DNA of 64,000 nucleotides from Flavobacterium pectinovorum (GCF_006438875.1 NZ_RCZH01000004.1:248001-312000); one strand, 5' to 3'. Positions 9,485 to 18,816 are shown, counted from the stretch's first letter. The notes: a model not told the origin generated them from the letters alone. Made by a program: numbers and translations.

Positions 9485-9595
9485 ATAATTTTAATCTAAA
9501 AATGATAGGAAATTTTCGATTGAAAAATCAGCCGTTTTTACAACCATTATCAATTTATAAAAGTGTAGTTATTACACTGATAAACAAGCACATTC

Positions 9596-10735
9596 ATGAT
9601 GATAAAAAACATAATAACACTAATTACAGCGGTATTTATAGCAACTTCGTGTTCTGCAAAACCTATTATTGGTAATACTAATTTGTCACTTTCAGATAAA
9701 AAAGCAACACCTGAAACTGTTTCCTTATATAAAAAACTAATACAGTTGAGTCAAAAAGGGTACTTATTTGGACATCAGGACGATCTTGCTTACGGGGTAA
9801 ACTGGAGATACGAAGACGGTCGCAGTGACGTAAAAGATGTTGTTGGCGATTATCCGGCCGTTTATGGTTGGGATTTGGCTGGTTTAGAAAAAAACAGCCC
9901 AAACAATATAGACGGAATTCCATTTACAAAAATGAAGCAATACATTGAGGAAGGTCACGAAAGAGGCGGAATCACAACAATTAGCTGGCATTTTGATAAT
10001 CCTGCAACCGGAAAAAGTGCTTGGGACAACGTTCCAAATTCACTTAAAACAGTTTTACCGGGTGGTGAAAACAATAAAAAATTTACCATTTGGTTAGACA
10101 AGGCAGCCAATTATCTCTTGTCCTTAAAAGATAAAAAAGGAAAAAACATTCCTGTTCTTTTTAGACCTTATCATGAACTTACCGGAGGCTGGTTTTGGTG
10201 GGGAAAAGGAAATTGTACTCCGGAAGAATTTAAAGAAGTATGGAAATTCACTTTTGATTATCTACAGAAAAAGGGCGTTCACAACTTAATTTACATTTAT
10301 AATACAAGTAGTTTCAACACAAAAGAAGATTTCCTGGCTAATTATCCCGGTGATGATTATGCTGATATTTTAAGTTTTGATTCCTATCAGAATAACAATG
10401 ATAAAGAAGGTAAAAAGTTTATTGAAGAAGTTCAGAATCAGCTTAAGATTATAAATGAACTTGGAACAAACCAACATAAATTAATAGCCATTGCCGAAGC
10501 AGGTTACGAAGCAATTCCGGACCCAAAATGGTGGACAGGAACTCTCGATAAAGCAATTGGAGACTATAAAATCTCTTATGTTTTATTATGGAGAAATCAC
10601 GGCTGGCAGGAAAAAGAAAAAAAGATGCATTATTACGCGCCATATTCCGGTCAGGTAAGCGAGAAAGATTTTATAGATTTCTATAATCTGGATAAAACAT
10701 TATTCGAAAAGGACATTAATAAAATTAAAAATTGA
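9596..10735 (+). CDS. GH26 beta-mannanase / mannobiohydrolase, lipoprotein
   Basis: Hydrolyses beta-1,4-mannan. It has 379 aa. The signal peptide ends IATSC with Cys19 as the lipidation site, so the enzyme is a lipoprotein. The GH26 barrel covers about 35-375: YLFGHQDDLAYG near the start, then FRPYHELTGGWFWWG with acid/base Glu194 and AIAEAGYE with nucleophile Glu301. Two adjacent ATG codons are possible starts; the first is used. It opens the plus-strand arm in the order GH26-symporter-GH130-epimerase, the same order as the characterised Bacteroides fragilis mannan cluster, whose GH26 releases mannobiose. Exo-type mannobiohydrolase action is therefore likely but not provable from sequence. 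Confidence 0.93.
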   Translation: MMIKNIITLITAVFIATSCSAKPIIGNTNLSLSDKKATPETVSLYKKLIQLSQKGYLFGHQDDLAYGVNWRYEDGRSDVKDVVGDYPAVYGWDLAGLEKNSPNNIDGIPFTKMKQYIEEGHERGGITTISWHFDNPATGKSAWDNVPNSLKTVLPGGENNKKFTIWLDKAANYLLSLKDKKGKNIPVLFRPYHELTGGWFWWGKGNCTPEEFKEVWKFTFDYLQKKGVHNLIYIYNTSSFNTKEDFLANYPGDDYADILSFDSYQNNNDKEGKKFIEEVQNQLKIINELGTNQHKLIAIAEAGYEAIPDPKWWTGTLDKAIGDYKISYVLLWRNHGWQEKEKKMHYYAPYSGQVSEKDFIDFYNLDKTLFEKDINKIKN

Positions 10736-10929
10736 GAATTAAAAATTAAAAATCTGCGTACTAAAAAACTATGCTTCTATGTGTTTAAATATCAAATTCA
10801 AAATAAAATCTGTTTTTATCCGCGTTTTTACGAAGTAAATCTGTTTTATCCGCGTCAAAAAACAATCAACAAATAGAAACATTAAAATAATTACCAAAAA
10901 TCTAAACCACAACCTTTAAAAAAAGCCTA
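10736..10929. repeat. Short direct repeat in GH26-symporter gap
   Basis: Two near-identical words, AAATCTG-TTTT-ATCCGCGT, lie at about 10807-10825 and 10837-10855, before an AT-rich leader. The same ATCCGCG word appears at 21950. No gene or clear terminator is seen. Confidence 0.5.
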
Positions 10930-12321
10930 ATGCACGACAAAGTTAGTTTAAAAGAAAAAATAGGTTACGGCCTTGGAGACGCCGCATCATCCATGTTCTG
11001 GAAAATTTTCAGCATGTACCTTCTCTTTTTCTATACCGATGTTTTCGGATTGGCGCCTGCCGTAGTAGGAACCATGTTTTTGATTACCAGAATCTGGGAT
11101 TCTTGTTTTGACCCAATTGTTGGAATCATCGCCGACCGAACCAAAAGTAAATGGGGAAAATTCAGACCTTATTTATTATGGGTTGCCGTGCCTTTTGCCG
11201 TGATTGGAGTTTTGACTTTTTACACACCAGATTTTGACGAAAAAGGAAAAATAATCTACGCCTACGTAACCTATTCGGCAATGATGATGATCTATTCATT
11301 AATCAATGTGCCATATGCGTCACTATTGGGCGTTATGTCGTCTGACCGAAAAGAAAGAACCACACTATCATCTTATAGAATGGTTTTTGCTTTTGGCGGA
11401 AGTTTATTAGCACTTTGGTTAATTGAACCATTAGTAAATTACTTCGGCGGAAGCCTAAACTCAAAAACAGGCTGGTTGGCAACAATTTCCGTATTTGGAG
11501 TAATTACGACTTTATTTTTCTGGGGCTGTTTTTTCTTTACTAAAGAAAGAGTAAAACCAATTTCGGACGAGAAAAACAACTTAAAAGAAGACTTAAATGA
11601 CTTACTAAAAAATAAACCATGGTGGATTTTACTAGGAGCCGGAATTGGCGCTTTAGTTTTCAATTCCATTCGGGACGGCGCAGCAGTTTATTACTTTAAA
11701 TATTATGTAAGCAGCAGTGTAAACTTCGATTTTTCGCTTTTTGGAACTAATTTTCATATGACGCCAACTTCCATTTATTTGGTTCTGGGACAAGCAGCAA
11801 ATATTATTGGAGTTATTGCCGCAACACCAATCGCAAACAGAATCGGGAAAAAGAAAACCTTTTTTGGTGCTATGGCTTTAGCCGCTATTTTGAGTTTAGT
11901 TTTCTACTTCTTCGGAAAAGAAGATGTTTTACTAATCATGAGTTTTCAGGTTCTAATCAGTATTTGTGCCGGTTGTATTTTTCCGTTAATCTGGTCCATG
12001 TATGCAGATAGCGCTGATTATTCAGAATGGAAACAAGGACGCAGAGCAACAGGATTAGTTTTCTCCGCTTCATCAATGTCGCAAAAATTTGGATGGACAA
12101 TTGGCGGCGCAGGAACCGGATGGCTTTTAGGTTATTATGGTTTTCAGGCAAATGTGGAACAAACGGCAGTAACTCAAAACGGAATTCAGTTAATGTTAAG
12201 TATTCTCCCTGCAATTGCAGCCATAATATCAGTTCTATTTATTTTGTTTTATCCTTTATCCGAAGAAAAACTTCAAATAATAGAACACGATTTAGACGAA
12301 AAAAGAGACCAGAGCAATTAA
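10930..12321 (+). CDS. GPH family sugar:cation symporter (MFS), probable mannobiose importer
   Basis: Inner-membrane transporter of 463 aa with about 12 transmembrane segments. The N-terminus LKEKIGYGLGDAASSMFW and the loop FDPIVGIIADRTKSKWGKFRPYLLW are the hallmark of the glycoside-pentoside-hexuronide family. It lies between GH26 and GH130, the position of the putative mannobiose symporter in the B. fragilis mannan cluster, so it probably carries mannobiose from the periplasm to the cytoplasmic epimerase. Substrate and coupling ion are inferred. The GH130 gene follows after 29 bp. Confidence 0.9.
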   Translation: MHDKVSLKEKIGYGLGDAASSMFWKIFSMYLLFFYTDVFGLAPAVVGTMFLITRIWDSCFDPIVGIIADRTKSKWGKFRPYLLWVAVPFAVIGVLTFYTPDFDEKGKIIYAYVTYSAMMMIYSLINVPYASLLGVMSSDRKERTTLSSYRMVFAFGGSLLALWLIEPLVNYFGGSLNSKTGWLATISVFGVITTLFFWGCFFFTKERVKPISDEKNNLKEDLNDLLKNKPWWILLGAGIGALVFNSIRDGAAVYYFKYYVSSSVNFDFSLFGTNFHMTPTSIYLVLGQAANIIGVIAATPIANRIGKKKTFFGAMALAAILSLVFYFFGKEDVLLIMSFQVLISICAGCIFPLIWSMYADSADYSEWKQGRRATGLVFSASSMSQKFGWTIGGAGTGWLLGYYGFQANVEQTAVTQNGIQLMLSILPAIAAIISVLFILFYPLSEEKLQIIEHDLDEKRDQSN

Positions 12322-12350
12322 AATTATTACCCATACAGAAATCGATTAAT

Positions 12351-13541
12351 ATGACAACAATAACCTCTTCAACTACTTTTCAAGACAGAAAAGCAGCCTT
12401 AGAAAAACAACATAAAACACTGATTGAGCAAAGAAATGCTCCTCAGGATGAAGCTGGAAACGGTATATACGAACGCTATAAAAACCCAGTTGTTACAGCA
12501 GCTCACGTACCATTAAACTGGCGTTTTGACTTAAACGAAAAAACCAATCCGTTTCTACAGGAAAGAATTGGAATGAACGCCGCTTTTAATGCCGGCGCAA
12601 TGAAATGGAACGGAAAATATCTGCTTGCCGTTCGTGTAGAAGGAATCGACAGAAAGTCTTTTTTCGCTATAGCAGAAAGTCCAAACGGTGTAGACAACTT
12701 TAAGTTTTGGGACAAACCATGCGTAATTCCACAAACCGCAGAACCCGACACAAACGTTTATGACATGCGTTTGATTAATCATGAAGACGGTTGGGTTTAC
12801 GGAATTTTTTGCACCGAAAGAAAAGATCCAAAAGCTCCCAAAGGCGATACAAGTTCGGCTGTAGCCAATGCGGGAATCGTACGTTCAAAAGATTTAGTAA
12901 ACTGGGAAAGATTGCCGGATTTGATTTCGAATACAGGACAACAACGCAATGTGGTTTTACATCCTGAATTCGTAAACGGAAAATATGCTTTATACACACG
13001 TCCGCAAGATGGTTTTATTGATGTTGGAGCTGGTGGCGGAATTGGTTTGGGTTATGTTGACGACATGACAAATCCGGTTGTAAAAGACGAGAAAATCATC
13101 TTCGGGAAACAGTATCACACTATTTATGAATTGAAAAATGGTCTTGGTCCTGCACCTATCAAAACAGAAAAAGGCTGGTTGCATTTGGCACACGGAGTTC
13201 GTAATACTGCAGCAGGATTACGCTACACCCTTTATATGTTTATGACAGATCTTGATGATATTGCCAAAGTTACACACGTTCCTGCCGGACATTTTATGGG
13301 TCCTGAAGCAATTGAAAGAGTTGGTGATGTTTCTAATGTTTTATTCTCAAACGGATGGATTGAAGATACTGACGGAACTGTTTATGTCTATTATGCTTCC
13401 TCCGACACAAGAATGCACGTTGCAGTTTCGTCTGTAGAAAAGCTGGTTGATTATGTTACCAATGCGCCTTCGGACACTTTTATTTCTGCCGGTTCAGTGA
13501 AAACAATCATCAGCCAAATCGAAAAAAACAACACAATTTAA
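12351..13541 (+). CDS. GH130 4-O-beta-D-mannosyl-D-glucose phosphorylase
   Basis: Cytoplasmic enzyme splitting Man-beta-1,4-Glc with phosphate into mannose 1-phosphate and glucose. It has 396 aa. The frame stays open upstream into the symporter gene, but the ATG at 12351, with family-like N-terminus, is the sensible start. GH130 marks include NPFLQERIGMNAAFNAGA, PDTNVYDMRL (Asp138 matches the proton-donor position of known mannosylglucose phosphorylases as I recall them), QRNVVLHPEF, LYTRPQDGFIDVG, WLHLAHGVRN and YYASSDTRMHVA. The epimerase follows 6 bp later, so the pair is translationally close. Subfamily GH130_1 is preferred over mannobiose phosphorylase because of the adjoining epimerase. 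Confidence 0.93.
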   Translation: MTTITSSTTFQDRKAALEKQHKTLIEQRNAPQDEAGNGIYERYKNPVVTAAHVPLNWRFDLNEKTNPFLQERIGMNAAFNAGAMKWNGKYLLAVRVEGIDRKSFFAIAESPNGVDNFKFWDKPCVIPQTAEPDTNVYDMRLINHEDGWVYGIFCTERKDPKAPKGDTSSAVANAGIVRSKDLVNWERLPDLISNTGQQRNVVLHPEFVNGKYALYTRPQDGFIDVGAGGGIGLGYVDDMTNPVVKDEKIIFGKQYHTIYELKNGLGPAPIKTEKGWLHLAHGVRNTAAGLRYTLYMFMTDLDDIAKVTHVPAGHFMGPEAIERVGDVSNVLFSNGWIEDTDGTVYVYYASSDTRMHVAVSSVEKLVDYVTNAPSDTFISAGSVKTIISQIEKNNTI

Positions 13542-13547
13542 ATCATC

Positions 13548-14738
13548 GTGTCAATACAACTAAAGCAGCTTAAAGCTGAATTATCAGTCGAACTTGATTC
13601 AATTTTAAAATATTGGTCGAAACATACTATCGACACTCAAAATGGCGGTTTTGTTGGACAAATTGACTTCAACGATCATATTATTTCCAATACGGAGAAA
13701 GGTTCTGTTCTAAACGCCAGAATTTTATGGACTTTTTCGTCAAGTTATAAAATCACAAAAGACGAAAGTCATAAAGAAATCGCCAAACGTGCTTTTGAGT
13801 TTCTTTCGGATTATTTTTATGATAATGAATTTGGAGGTTTATTTTGGAGTATCAATGCTGATAAAACGCCAAAAGATACTAAAAATCAAATTTATGCTTT
13901 AGCTTTTGCGATCTACGGATTATCTGAATATTATGCTATTTCTAAAGAAGATAAAGCTTTGGAAATAGCTATCAATTTATATTTAAAAATTCAGGAATAC
14001 AGTTACGATCCTGAAAACAAAGGCTATTTTGAAGCTTTGACCCGCGATTGGCAACCTATCGACGACTTACGTTTGAGCGATAAAGATGCCAACGAAAAAA
14101 AGACAATGAACACGCATTTACACATCGTAGAAGCCTATGCAAATTTGTTTAAAGTCTGGAAAGATAAAAAACTGCAAAGTGATATAATCGAATTATTAGA
14201 AACGATCGAAAAACATTTTATCAATACTGAAACAGGACATTTACGCTTGTTTTTTGATGAAAACTGGATCGAAAAACCAGATGTAATCTCTTATGGACAT
14301 GATATTGAGGCCGCTTGGCTTTTGTTGCAATGTGCCGAAATTTCCGGAGATGAGAATTTAATCGCCAGTTATAAAAAACACGCCATTCAAATGGCAGAAG
14401 TTACCCAAGAAGGTTTGGATTCTGATGGTGGTTTATGGTATGAATTTGATCCTGAAAAAGAGGAATTAGTTGCCGAAAAACATTGGTGGGTTCAGGCCGA
14501 AGCTTTGATTGGTTTTTATAATGCGTATCAATTAACCGGCGATCAAAAATATCTGGACATCGTTTACAAAAATTGGGAATTTATACAAAAACACATTCTG
14601 GACAAACAAAACGGAGAATGGTTTTGGGGAATTTACCGCGACAATTCTTTGATAGAAAAAGACAAAGCAGGTTTCTGGAAATGTCCGTATCATAATGGCC
14701 GTGCGTGTCTGGAATTAATTAACCGAATTAAAACATAA
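13548..14738 (+). CDS. Cellobiose 2-epimerase (AGE superfamily), GTG start
   Basis: Converts the reducing-end mannose of beta-1,4-mannobiose to glucose, feeding the GH130 phosphorylase. It has 396 aa, typical of cellobiose epimerases. The translated frame begins at GTG (13548), giving LKQLKAELSVELDSILKYW, which matches the family N-terminus; no ATG lies nearby. An alpha/alpha barrel pattern runs throughout, with NTHLHIVEAYANL (His190 and His192), SYGHDIEAAWLL and EKHWWVQAEALIGF as the active-site segments. Trp-rich ends (GEWFWGIYRDNS, AGFWKCPYHNGR) are typical. The 6-bp gap to GH130 and 5-bp gap to the next GH26 show an operon. Confidence 0.92.
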   Translation: MSIQLKQLKAELSVELDSILKYWSKHTIDTQNGGFVGQIDFNDHIISNTEKGSVLNARILWTFSSSYKITKDESHKEIAKRAFEFLSDYFYDNEFGGLFWSINADKTPKDTKNQIYALAFAIYGLSEYYAISKEDKALEIAINLYLKIQEYSYDPENKGYFEALTRDWQPIDDLRLSDKDANEKKTMNTHLHIVEAYANLFKVWKDKKLQSDIIELLETIEKHFINTETGHLRLFFDENWIEKPDVISYGHDIEAAWLLLQCAEISGDENLIASYKKHAIQMAEVTQEGLDSDGGLWYEFDPEKEELVAEKHWWVQAEALIGFYNAYQLTGDQKYLDIVYKNWEFIQKHILDKQNGEWFWGIYRDNSLIEKDKAGFWKCPYHNGRACLELINRIKT

Positions 14739-14743
14739 CAAAA

Positions 14744-15988
14744 ATGAAAACTACATTTCTCAAAATAGCATTAATAAGTTTGTCCGTTTTGACTGTGACA
14801 AGTTGTTCTAGTGATAACGCATCAAAAGATGAAGTTATCATTAATCCGCCGGCAGAAACTGATCCGTTGACGACGCAAAATGTCACTACTTATATGGTCG
14901 ATGCAAGTGCTACCAAAGAAACTGTAGCTTTATTTTATAATTTAAAAAAACTTGCCAAAACTAAAATTGCGATTGGTCAACAAGACGCTTTTAATAGCTA
15001 TTATCAGGATAATGGCGGTGACTCTGATATTAAAAAAAACACAGGTTCTGACCCCGCACTTTTAGGTTCTGATTTTATATTTATCACAGACAAAAACAAT
15101 AATAATCAAGCAGATAATTGGTTTTATCAACAAGAGGAAAAAACAATTAGCGATGTAAAAGCCGCTTATGCGAAAGGTATGATCAATACTTTTTCATGGC
15201 ATTTGAGAGAACCTAACAACGAAGATTCTTTTTATGCGGCAGATATGACGGCAGACCAAAAAGCGACAGCTTTTAAAAGTATTTTACCAGGCGGAACAAA
15301 TAACGAATGGTACAAGAAAAAACTAGATAAAGTTGCCAGCGTTGTTTCGAATTTAAAAGGTGCGAATGGGGAATTGATTCCAATAATCTTCAGACCTTTT
15401 CATGAGTTTGATGGAAGCTGGTTTTGGTGGGGCGCTAATTTTTGTTCTGCTGATGATTACAAAAAAGCCTATCAGTTTACAGTTGACTATTTAAAAAACA
15501 CTAAAGGTGTTCACAACATTTTATATGCTTTTTCGCCTGACAATTCATATACTAAAGAAGCAGATTATTTAAGCCGATATCCCGGCGATAAATACGTCGA
15601 TGTTCTTGGAATGGATAATTACGGTGATTTTGATAATCAAGGTCAAACTGGCGCAACTAAAGCAAATGCAAAACTTATAATGATTGGATCTCTCGCAGCT
15701 AATAAAGTAAAAATTTCGGCATTGACCGAAACCGGATATCAGGTTAGCGCAACAAAACCTCCGGTTACGGATTGGTTTTCGACTTATCTCTATGGCGCAA
15801 TAAGCAATGTTCAGGGATATGATTCTACTATATCGATTAGTTATGTAATGTTTTGGAATAACTCCAAAGATGCCTATTTTGTCCCGAATGGTTCTGTTTC
15901 GAATGCCACAGATTTTAAAACATTTGCAACAAAACCAAAATCGGCATTATTGAATTCATTGCCGAAGATGTATGAATTGCCAAAGTAA
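14744..15988 (+). CDS. Second GH26 beta-mannanase, lipoprotein
   Basis: It has 414 aa. The signal ends VTSCSSDN; Cys is followed by Ser-Ser-Asp, which fits surface display. A short Pro/Asp/Thr linker leads into the GH26 barrel (about 50-410): KIAIGQQDAFN, FSWHLREPNNEDSF, FRPFHEFDGSWFWWG with acid/base Glu221, and LTETGYQ with nucleophile Glu329. It differs markedly from the first GH26, so the two probably split labour, one as surface endo-mannanase and one as periplasmic mannobiose-releasing enzyme; which is which is inference. It starts 5 bp after the epimerase gene and ends the tightly packed part of the operon. Confidence 0.92.
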   Translation: MKTTFLKIALISLSVLTVTSCSSDNASKDEVIINPPAETDPLTTQNVTTYMVDASATKETVALFYNLKKLAKTKIAIGQQDAFNSYYQDNGGDSDIKKNTGSDPALLGSDFIFITDKNNNNQADNWFYQQEEKTISDVKAAYAKGMINTFSWHLREPNNEDSFYAADMTADQKATAFKSILPGGTNNEWYKKKLDKVASVVSNLKGANGELIPIIFRPFHEFDGSWFWWGANFCSADDYKKAYQFTVDYLKNTKGVHNILYAFSPDNSYTKEADYLSRYPGDKYVDVLGMDNYGDFDNQGQTGATKANAKLIMIGSLAANKVKISALTETGYQVSATKPPVTDWFSTYLYGAISNVQGYDSTISISYVMFWNNSKDAYFVPNGSVSNATDFKTFATKPKSALLNSLPKMYELPK

Positions 15989-16083
15989 CTTTGTAGTTAA
16001 AATGGCACACGGATTTGAACAGGTTTAAACGGATAAAAACAGATTTTTACTCGCATATTTATCATTTTAATAACCGCATTTTG

Positions 16084-16172
16084 TGTCATTTCGACCGAAG
16101 GGAGAAATCACATTACGGGATTCACGCCTCGTTGCTCTCTGGATGTGATTTCTCCCTTCGGTCGAAATGACA
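16084..16172. repeat. Long hairpin repeat, family 1 copy A
   Basis: A perfect 29-bp inverted repeat: arm 16084-16112 pairs with 16144-16172 around a 31-nt loop. The arms contain GAAGGGAGAAATCACA and its complement. Related arms occur at 21766-21874, and a divergent form at 31045-31169. Confidence 0.9.
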
Positions 16173-16212
16173 AGATTGTGAAAAACGTAAAGTATCTTAT
16201 AAAAACCCAAAT

Positions 16213-16296
16213 CCCTAGCCCTGATAGAAGTGGAAATCCTTTTGTGACGCTTTTTAGCGGAACAAAAGATTGAAACGGATAGCAGGAAACAGCTCC
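16213..16296 (-). repeat. Intergenic element family 2, subtype 1, copy A
   Basis: Read on the minus strand it begins GGAGCTGTTTCCTGCTATCC and ends CTTCTATCAGGGCTAGGG. In between lies the family core CTATCCGTTTCAATCTTTTG, a small hairpin, and CACAAAAGGATTTCC. It aligns along its whole length with 51658-51740. Confidence 0.85.
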
Positions 16297-16311
16297 TAAA
16301 AAAAATAAATA

Positions 16312-17595
16312 ATGAAAAATACACTTCTAAAAACTATACTATTTGCTTTGATTCTTTCTACAATCGCTTCTCAGGCGCAGGAAAGAATTACGGTGAAGGG
16401 AACACAATTTTACAAAGGCAATAAACCGTACTCGTACATTGGAACGAATTATTGGTACGGAAGTTTACTGGCTTCGAAAAAAGTGGGCGACCGAAAAAGA
16501 TTGCTTCGCGAACTGGATTTAATGCAGCAATACGGAATCGATAATTTACGAATTTTAGTTGGCGGCGATGGCGGAAAATATGATTTTACCGTTCGTCCGG
16601 CATTGCAATACGAACAAGGAAAATATGATAAAGATTTGCTTGACGGAATGGATTTTTTAATTTACGAAATGAGCAAACGAAAGATGTATGCAGTTTTGTA
16701 TTTGACTAATAATTGGGAATGGTCTGGCGGAATGTCGCAATATTTAGAATGGAACGGTAAAGGTCCTATTCCGGTTCCGAATATTGCTCCAAATACGTGG
16801 CCGCAATTTATGGCGTATACAGAACAATTTTATAGCTGTGCCCCTTGTATGAAAGGTTTGGAGAATCATGTGAAGTTTATTATGGGACGAACGAATGCTT
16901 ATTCGCATAAAAAATACACGGAAGACAACACAATTATGGCGTGGCAAGTTGGGAATGAACCAAGGCTTTTTACGGTAGAAAATGAGGCTAAATTTACGGT
17001 TTGGCTAAATAATATTGTGGATTTAATTGATAGTTTAGACAAAAACCACCTGATTTCTACAGGTTCTGAAGGAAAAAACAGTTCGAATGACAGCATGGAA
17101 ATTTTTGAAAGAACGCACCAAAACCCAAAAATTGATTATTTGACCATGCACATTTGGCCTAAAAACTGGGGTTGGTTTAAGGCTGACGACGCCGAAAAAA
17201 CAATACCAACAACGCTGGAAAATGCAGGAAAATATATTGATGACCATATTAAGGTTGCTAACAATTTAAAACGTCCAATTATTATTGAAGAATTTGGTTT
17301 AGGAAGAGAAAATGAAAGTTTATTGGCAAATGCATCTGTTGCGAATCGGGATATTTTCTACAACTATATTTTTGGCCGCGTTGCTGAAAGCCGCAAAAAT
17401 AATGGTCCGTTGCAAGCAGCAAATTTCTGGGGTTTTGGCGGTGAAGGAAAAGCGATTAACGCAACCGGAAAATGGAATCCCGGTGATCCTTTAACGACTG
17501 ATCCGCCACAAGAACCACAAGGATTAAATTCGGTTTTTTCGACGGATAAATCGACTTTGGATATTGTAAAGAAATATAATAAAGAATTGAAATAA
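16312..17595 (+). CDS. GH5 (subfamily 7-like) endo-beta-1,4-mannanase
   Basis: Exported mannanase of 427 aa. The signal peptide ends IASQAQ (residue 23) with no lipobox, so it is periplasmic or secreted. The GH5 barrel includes KPYSYIGTNYWYGSLLAS near the start, the Cys pair CAPC, MAWQVGNEPR with acid/base Glu216, LTMHIWPKNWGWF, and IIEEFGLGRE with nucleophile Glu327. It follows the second GH26 after a repeat-filled gap and probably belongs to the same regulon. It complements the GH26 enzymes; GH5_7 enzymes often tolerate substituted or glucose-containing mannan, which suits galactoglucomannan. Confidence 0.92.
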   Translation: MKNTLLKTILFALILSTIASQAQERITVKGTQFYKGNKPYSYIGTNYWYGSLLASKKVGDRKRLLRELDLMQQYGIDNLRILVGGDGGKYDFTVRPALQYEQGKYDKDLLDGMDFLIYEMSKRKMYAVLYLTNNWEWSGGMSQYLEWNGKGPIPVPNIAPNTWPQFMAYTEQFYSCAPCMKGLENHVKFIMGRTNAYSHKKYTEDNTIMAWQVGNEPRLFTVENEAKFTVWLNNIVDLIDSLDKNHLISTGSEGKNSSNDSMEIFERTHQNPKIDYLTMHIWPKNWGWFKADDAEKTIPTTLENAGKYIDDHIKVANNLKRPIIIEEFGLGRENESLLANASVANRDIFYNYIFGRVAESRKNNGPLQAANFWGFGGEGKAINATGKWNPGDPLTTDPPQEPQGLNSVFSTDKSTLDIVKKYNKELK

Positions 17596-17626
17596 TTTAA
17601 ATCGTTGTTTATCTATTCCCTTAAAT

Positions 17627-17715
17627 CCGACAGGTTTTATCCCGAGGCTTTGGGACTGTCGGGTTTACTGTGCGTCTAATACATGACGGAGACGCACTGC
17701 TGTGCGCCTCTACGG
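17627..17715. repeat. Two small hairpin repeats after GH5
   Basis: CCGACAG (17627-17633) pairs with CTGTCGG (17656-17662) around a near-palindromic TCCCGAGGCTTTGGGA. Next, GACGCAC-TGCT-GTGCGCC (17691 onwards) forms a second hairpin inside GTAGAGGCGCAC-type sequence that recurs at 50125-50168. They lie between convergent genes and may serve as terminators. Confidence 0.6.
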
Positions 17716-17747
17716 ATGCTTCGTGAAATATTTTTTCTACGAAATAT

Positions 17748-18704
17748 TTACACCAAAATTTTCTCGATTGCATTCAACTCGTCTGATGAAAATTCAAGAC
17801 TTTGCAAACAATCAATATTATTGTTTAACTGTCTTACTGAACTTGCACCAATTAAAACGGATGTAATTCGTTTGTCTTTTTGAAGCCAAGCCAAAGCCAT
17901 TTGTGCCAGAGATTGATTTCTGTTCTGAGCAATTTCATTCAGTTGAACTAATTTTTGAATGCGTGCTTCTGTAACCTCATCTTCTTTTAAATGTCCGTTT
18001 GGATTATGTGCTCTTGAATTTTCGGGAATTCCGTTTAGGTATTTATCTGTTAAAAGTCCTTGTGCCAAAGGCGAAAATGCAATACAGCCTACTCCTTTTT
18101 CTTCCAGAACATCCAGTAAACCATTTTCCACCCAACGTTCTAACATAGAATATTTAGCCTGGTGAATCAAACATGGCGTTCCTAATTGTTTTAAAACATC
18201 AACCGCAACACGAGTTTGTTCTGCCGAATAATTACTGATTCCAACATACAAAGCTTTTCCAGATCTTACTGCATAATCAAGCGCCATCATCGTTTCTTCG
18301 ATAGGTGTTTCGGGATCAGGACGATGCGAATAAAAGATATCTACATAATCGACTTTCATTCTTTTTAAACTCTGATCTAAACTCGATAATAAATATTTAC
18401 GGGAACCCCAATCTCCGTAAGGTCCATCCCACATGGTGTAACCTGCTTTGGTCGAAATAATGATTTCGTCACGTAAATTTCCCTGAAAATTATGCCACAG
18501 AATTTTACCAAAATTAGTTTCTGCAGAACCTGGAACCGGTCCGTAATTATTAGCGAGATCAAAATGGATAATTCCTTTATCAAAAGCTTCTACAGCGATA
18601 CATTCTGCATTATCAAAATTATCAACTGATCCGAAATTGTGCCATAATCCTAAAGAAATTTCAGGTAATAATAACCCGCTTTTTCCACATCTGTTATATT
18701 TCAT
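17748..18704 (-). CDS. Aldo-keto reductase, YghZ / L-glyceraldehyde 3-phosphate reductase-like
   Basis: Cytoplasmic NADPH-dependent reductase of 318 aa, resembling the YghZ/potassium-channel-beta group. Marks: MKYNRCGKSGLLLPEISLGL at the start, HFDLANNYGPVPGSAE with the catalytic Asp-Tyr, KAGYTMWDGPYG with the catalytic Lys, DYVDIFYSHRPD with the His, GKALYVGISNYS, and IGASSVRQLNNN for cofactor binding. It is convergent with GH5 and not clearly part of the mannan pathway. It could deal with reactive aldehydes, but the true substrate is unknown. Confidence 0.88.
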   Translation of the reverse strand: MKYNRCGKSGLLLPEISLGLWHNFGSVDNFDNAECIAVEAFDKGIIHFDLANNYGPVPGSAETNFGKILWHNFQGNLRDEIIISTKAGYTMWDGPYGDWGSRKYLLSSLDQSLKRMKVDYVDIFYSHRPDPETPIEETMMALDYAVRSGKALYVGISNYSAEQTRVAVDVLKQLGTPCLIHQAKYSMLERWVENGLLDVLEEKGVGCIAFSPLAQGLLTDKYLNGIPENSRAHNPNGHLKEDEVTEARIQKLVQLNEIAQNRNQSLAQMALAWLQKDKRITSVLIGASSVRQLNNNIDCLQSLEFSSDELNAIEKILV

Positions 18705-18792
18705 TATTTTAGTTTAAAGGTTGGTAGTTTATAGATTTTAAAGGTAAAAACAAACCCGAATATTTAAAACCCAAATTAGTATTTAATTTTCG

Positions 18793-18800
18793 TAAATTTG
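18793..18800 (+). promoter_or_regulatory. -7 box TAAATTTG before the DUF433 gene
   Basis: Matches TAnnTTTG, 16 bp before the ATG at 18817, so the 5' leader would be very short. No -33 partner was identified. Confidence 0.45.
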
Positions 18801-18816
18801 TTTAAATACTAAAGTT

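Larger units (their letters stand above)
9295..9595. promoter_or_regulatory. Divergent AraC/GH26 control region with repeated TTGATAA words
   Basis: These 301 bp hold five copies of TTGATAA or its complement: 9356-9362, 9412-9418, 9435-9441, 9482-9488 and 9547-9553. Two of them form a perfect 9-bp inverted repeat, ATTATCAAT (9411-9419) and ATTGATAAT (9434-9442). Two -7 like boxes for the plus strand lie among them. The likely reading is a multi-site operator for the adjacent AraC protein. Confidence 0.5.
15989..16311. other. 323-bp gap filled by two repeat elements
   Basis: The gap between the second GH26 and GH5 contains a 29-bp perfect hairpin (16084-16172) and an 84-bp element of a second family (16213-16296) ending only 15 bp before the GH5 start. 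No gene is seen. GH5 may be read through from the operon or transcribed from within the repeat-bearing DNA. Confidence 0.7.

Noticed and set aside
12027..12350. Upstream extension of the GH130 reading frame
   Set aside because: It runs inside the symporter gene in another frame and its peptide is unlike GH130; the ATG at 12351 gives the family N-terminus.
16084..16172. Insertion sequence ends
   Set aside because: The 29-bp inverted repeats enclose only 31 nt and no transposase is present in the window.
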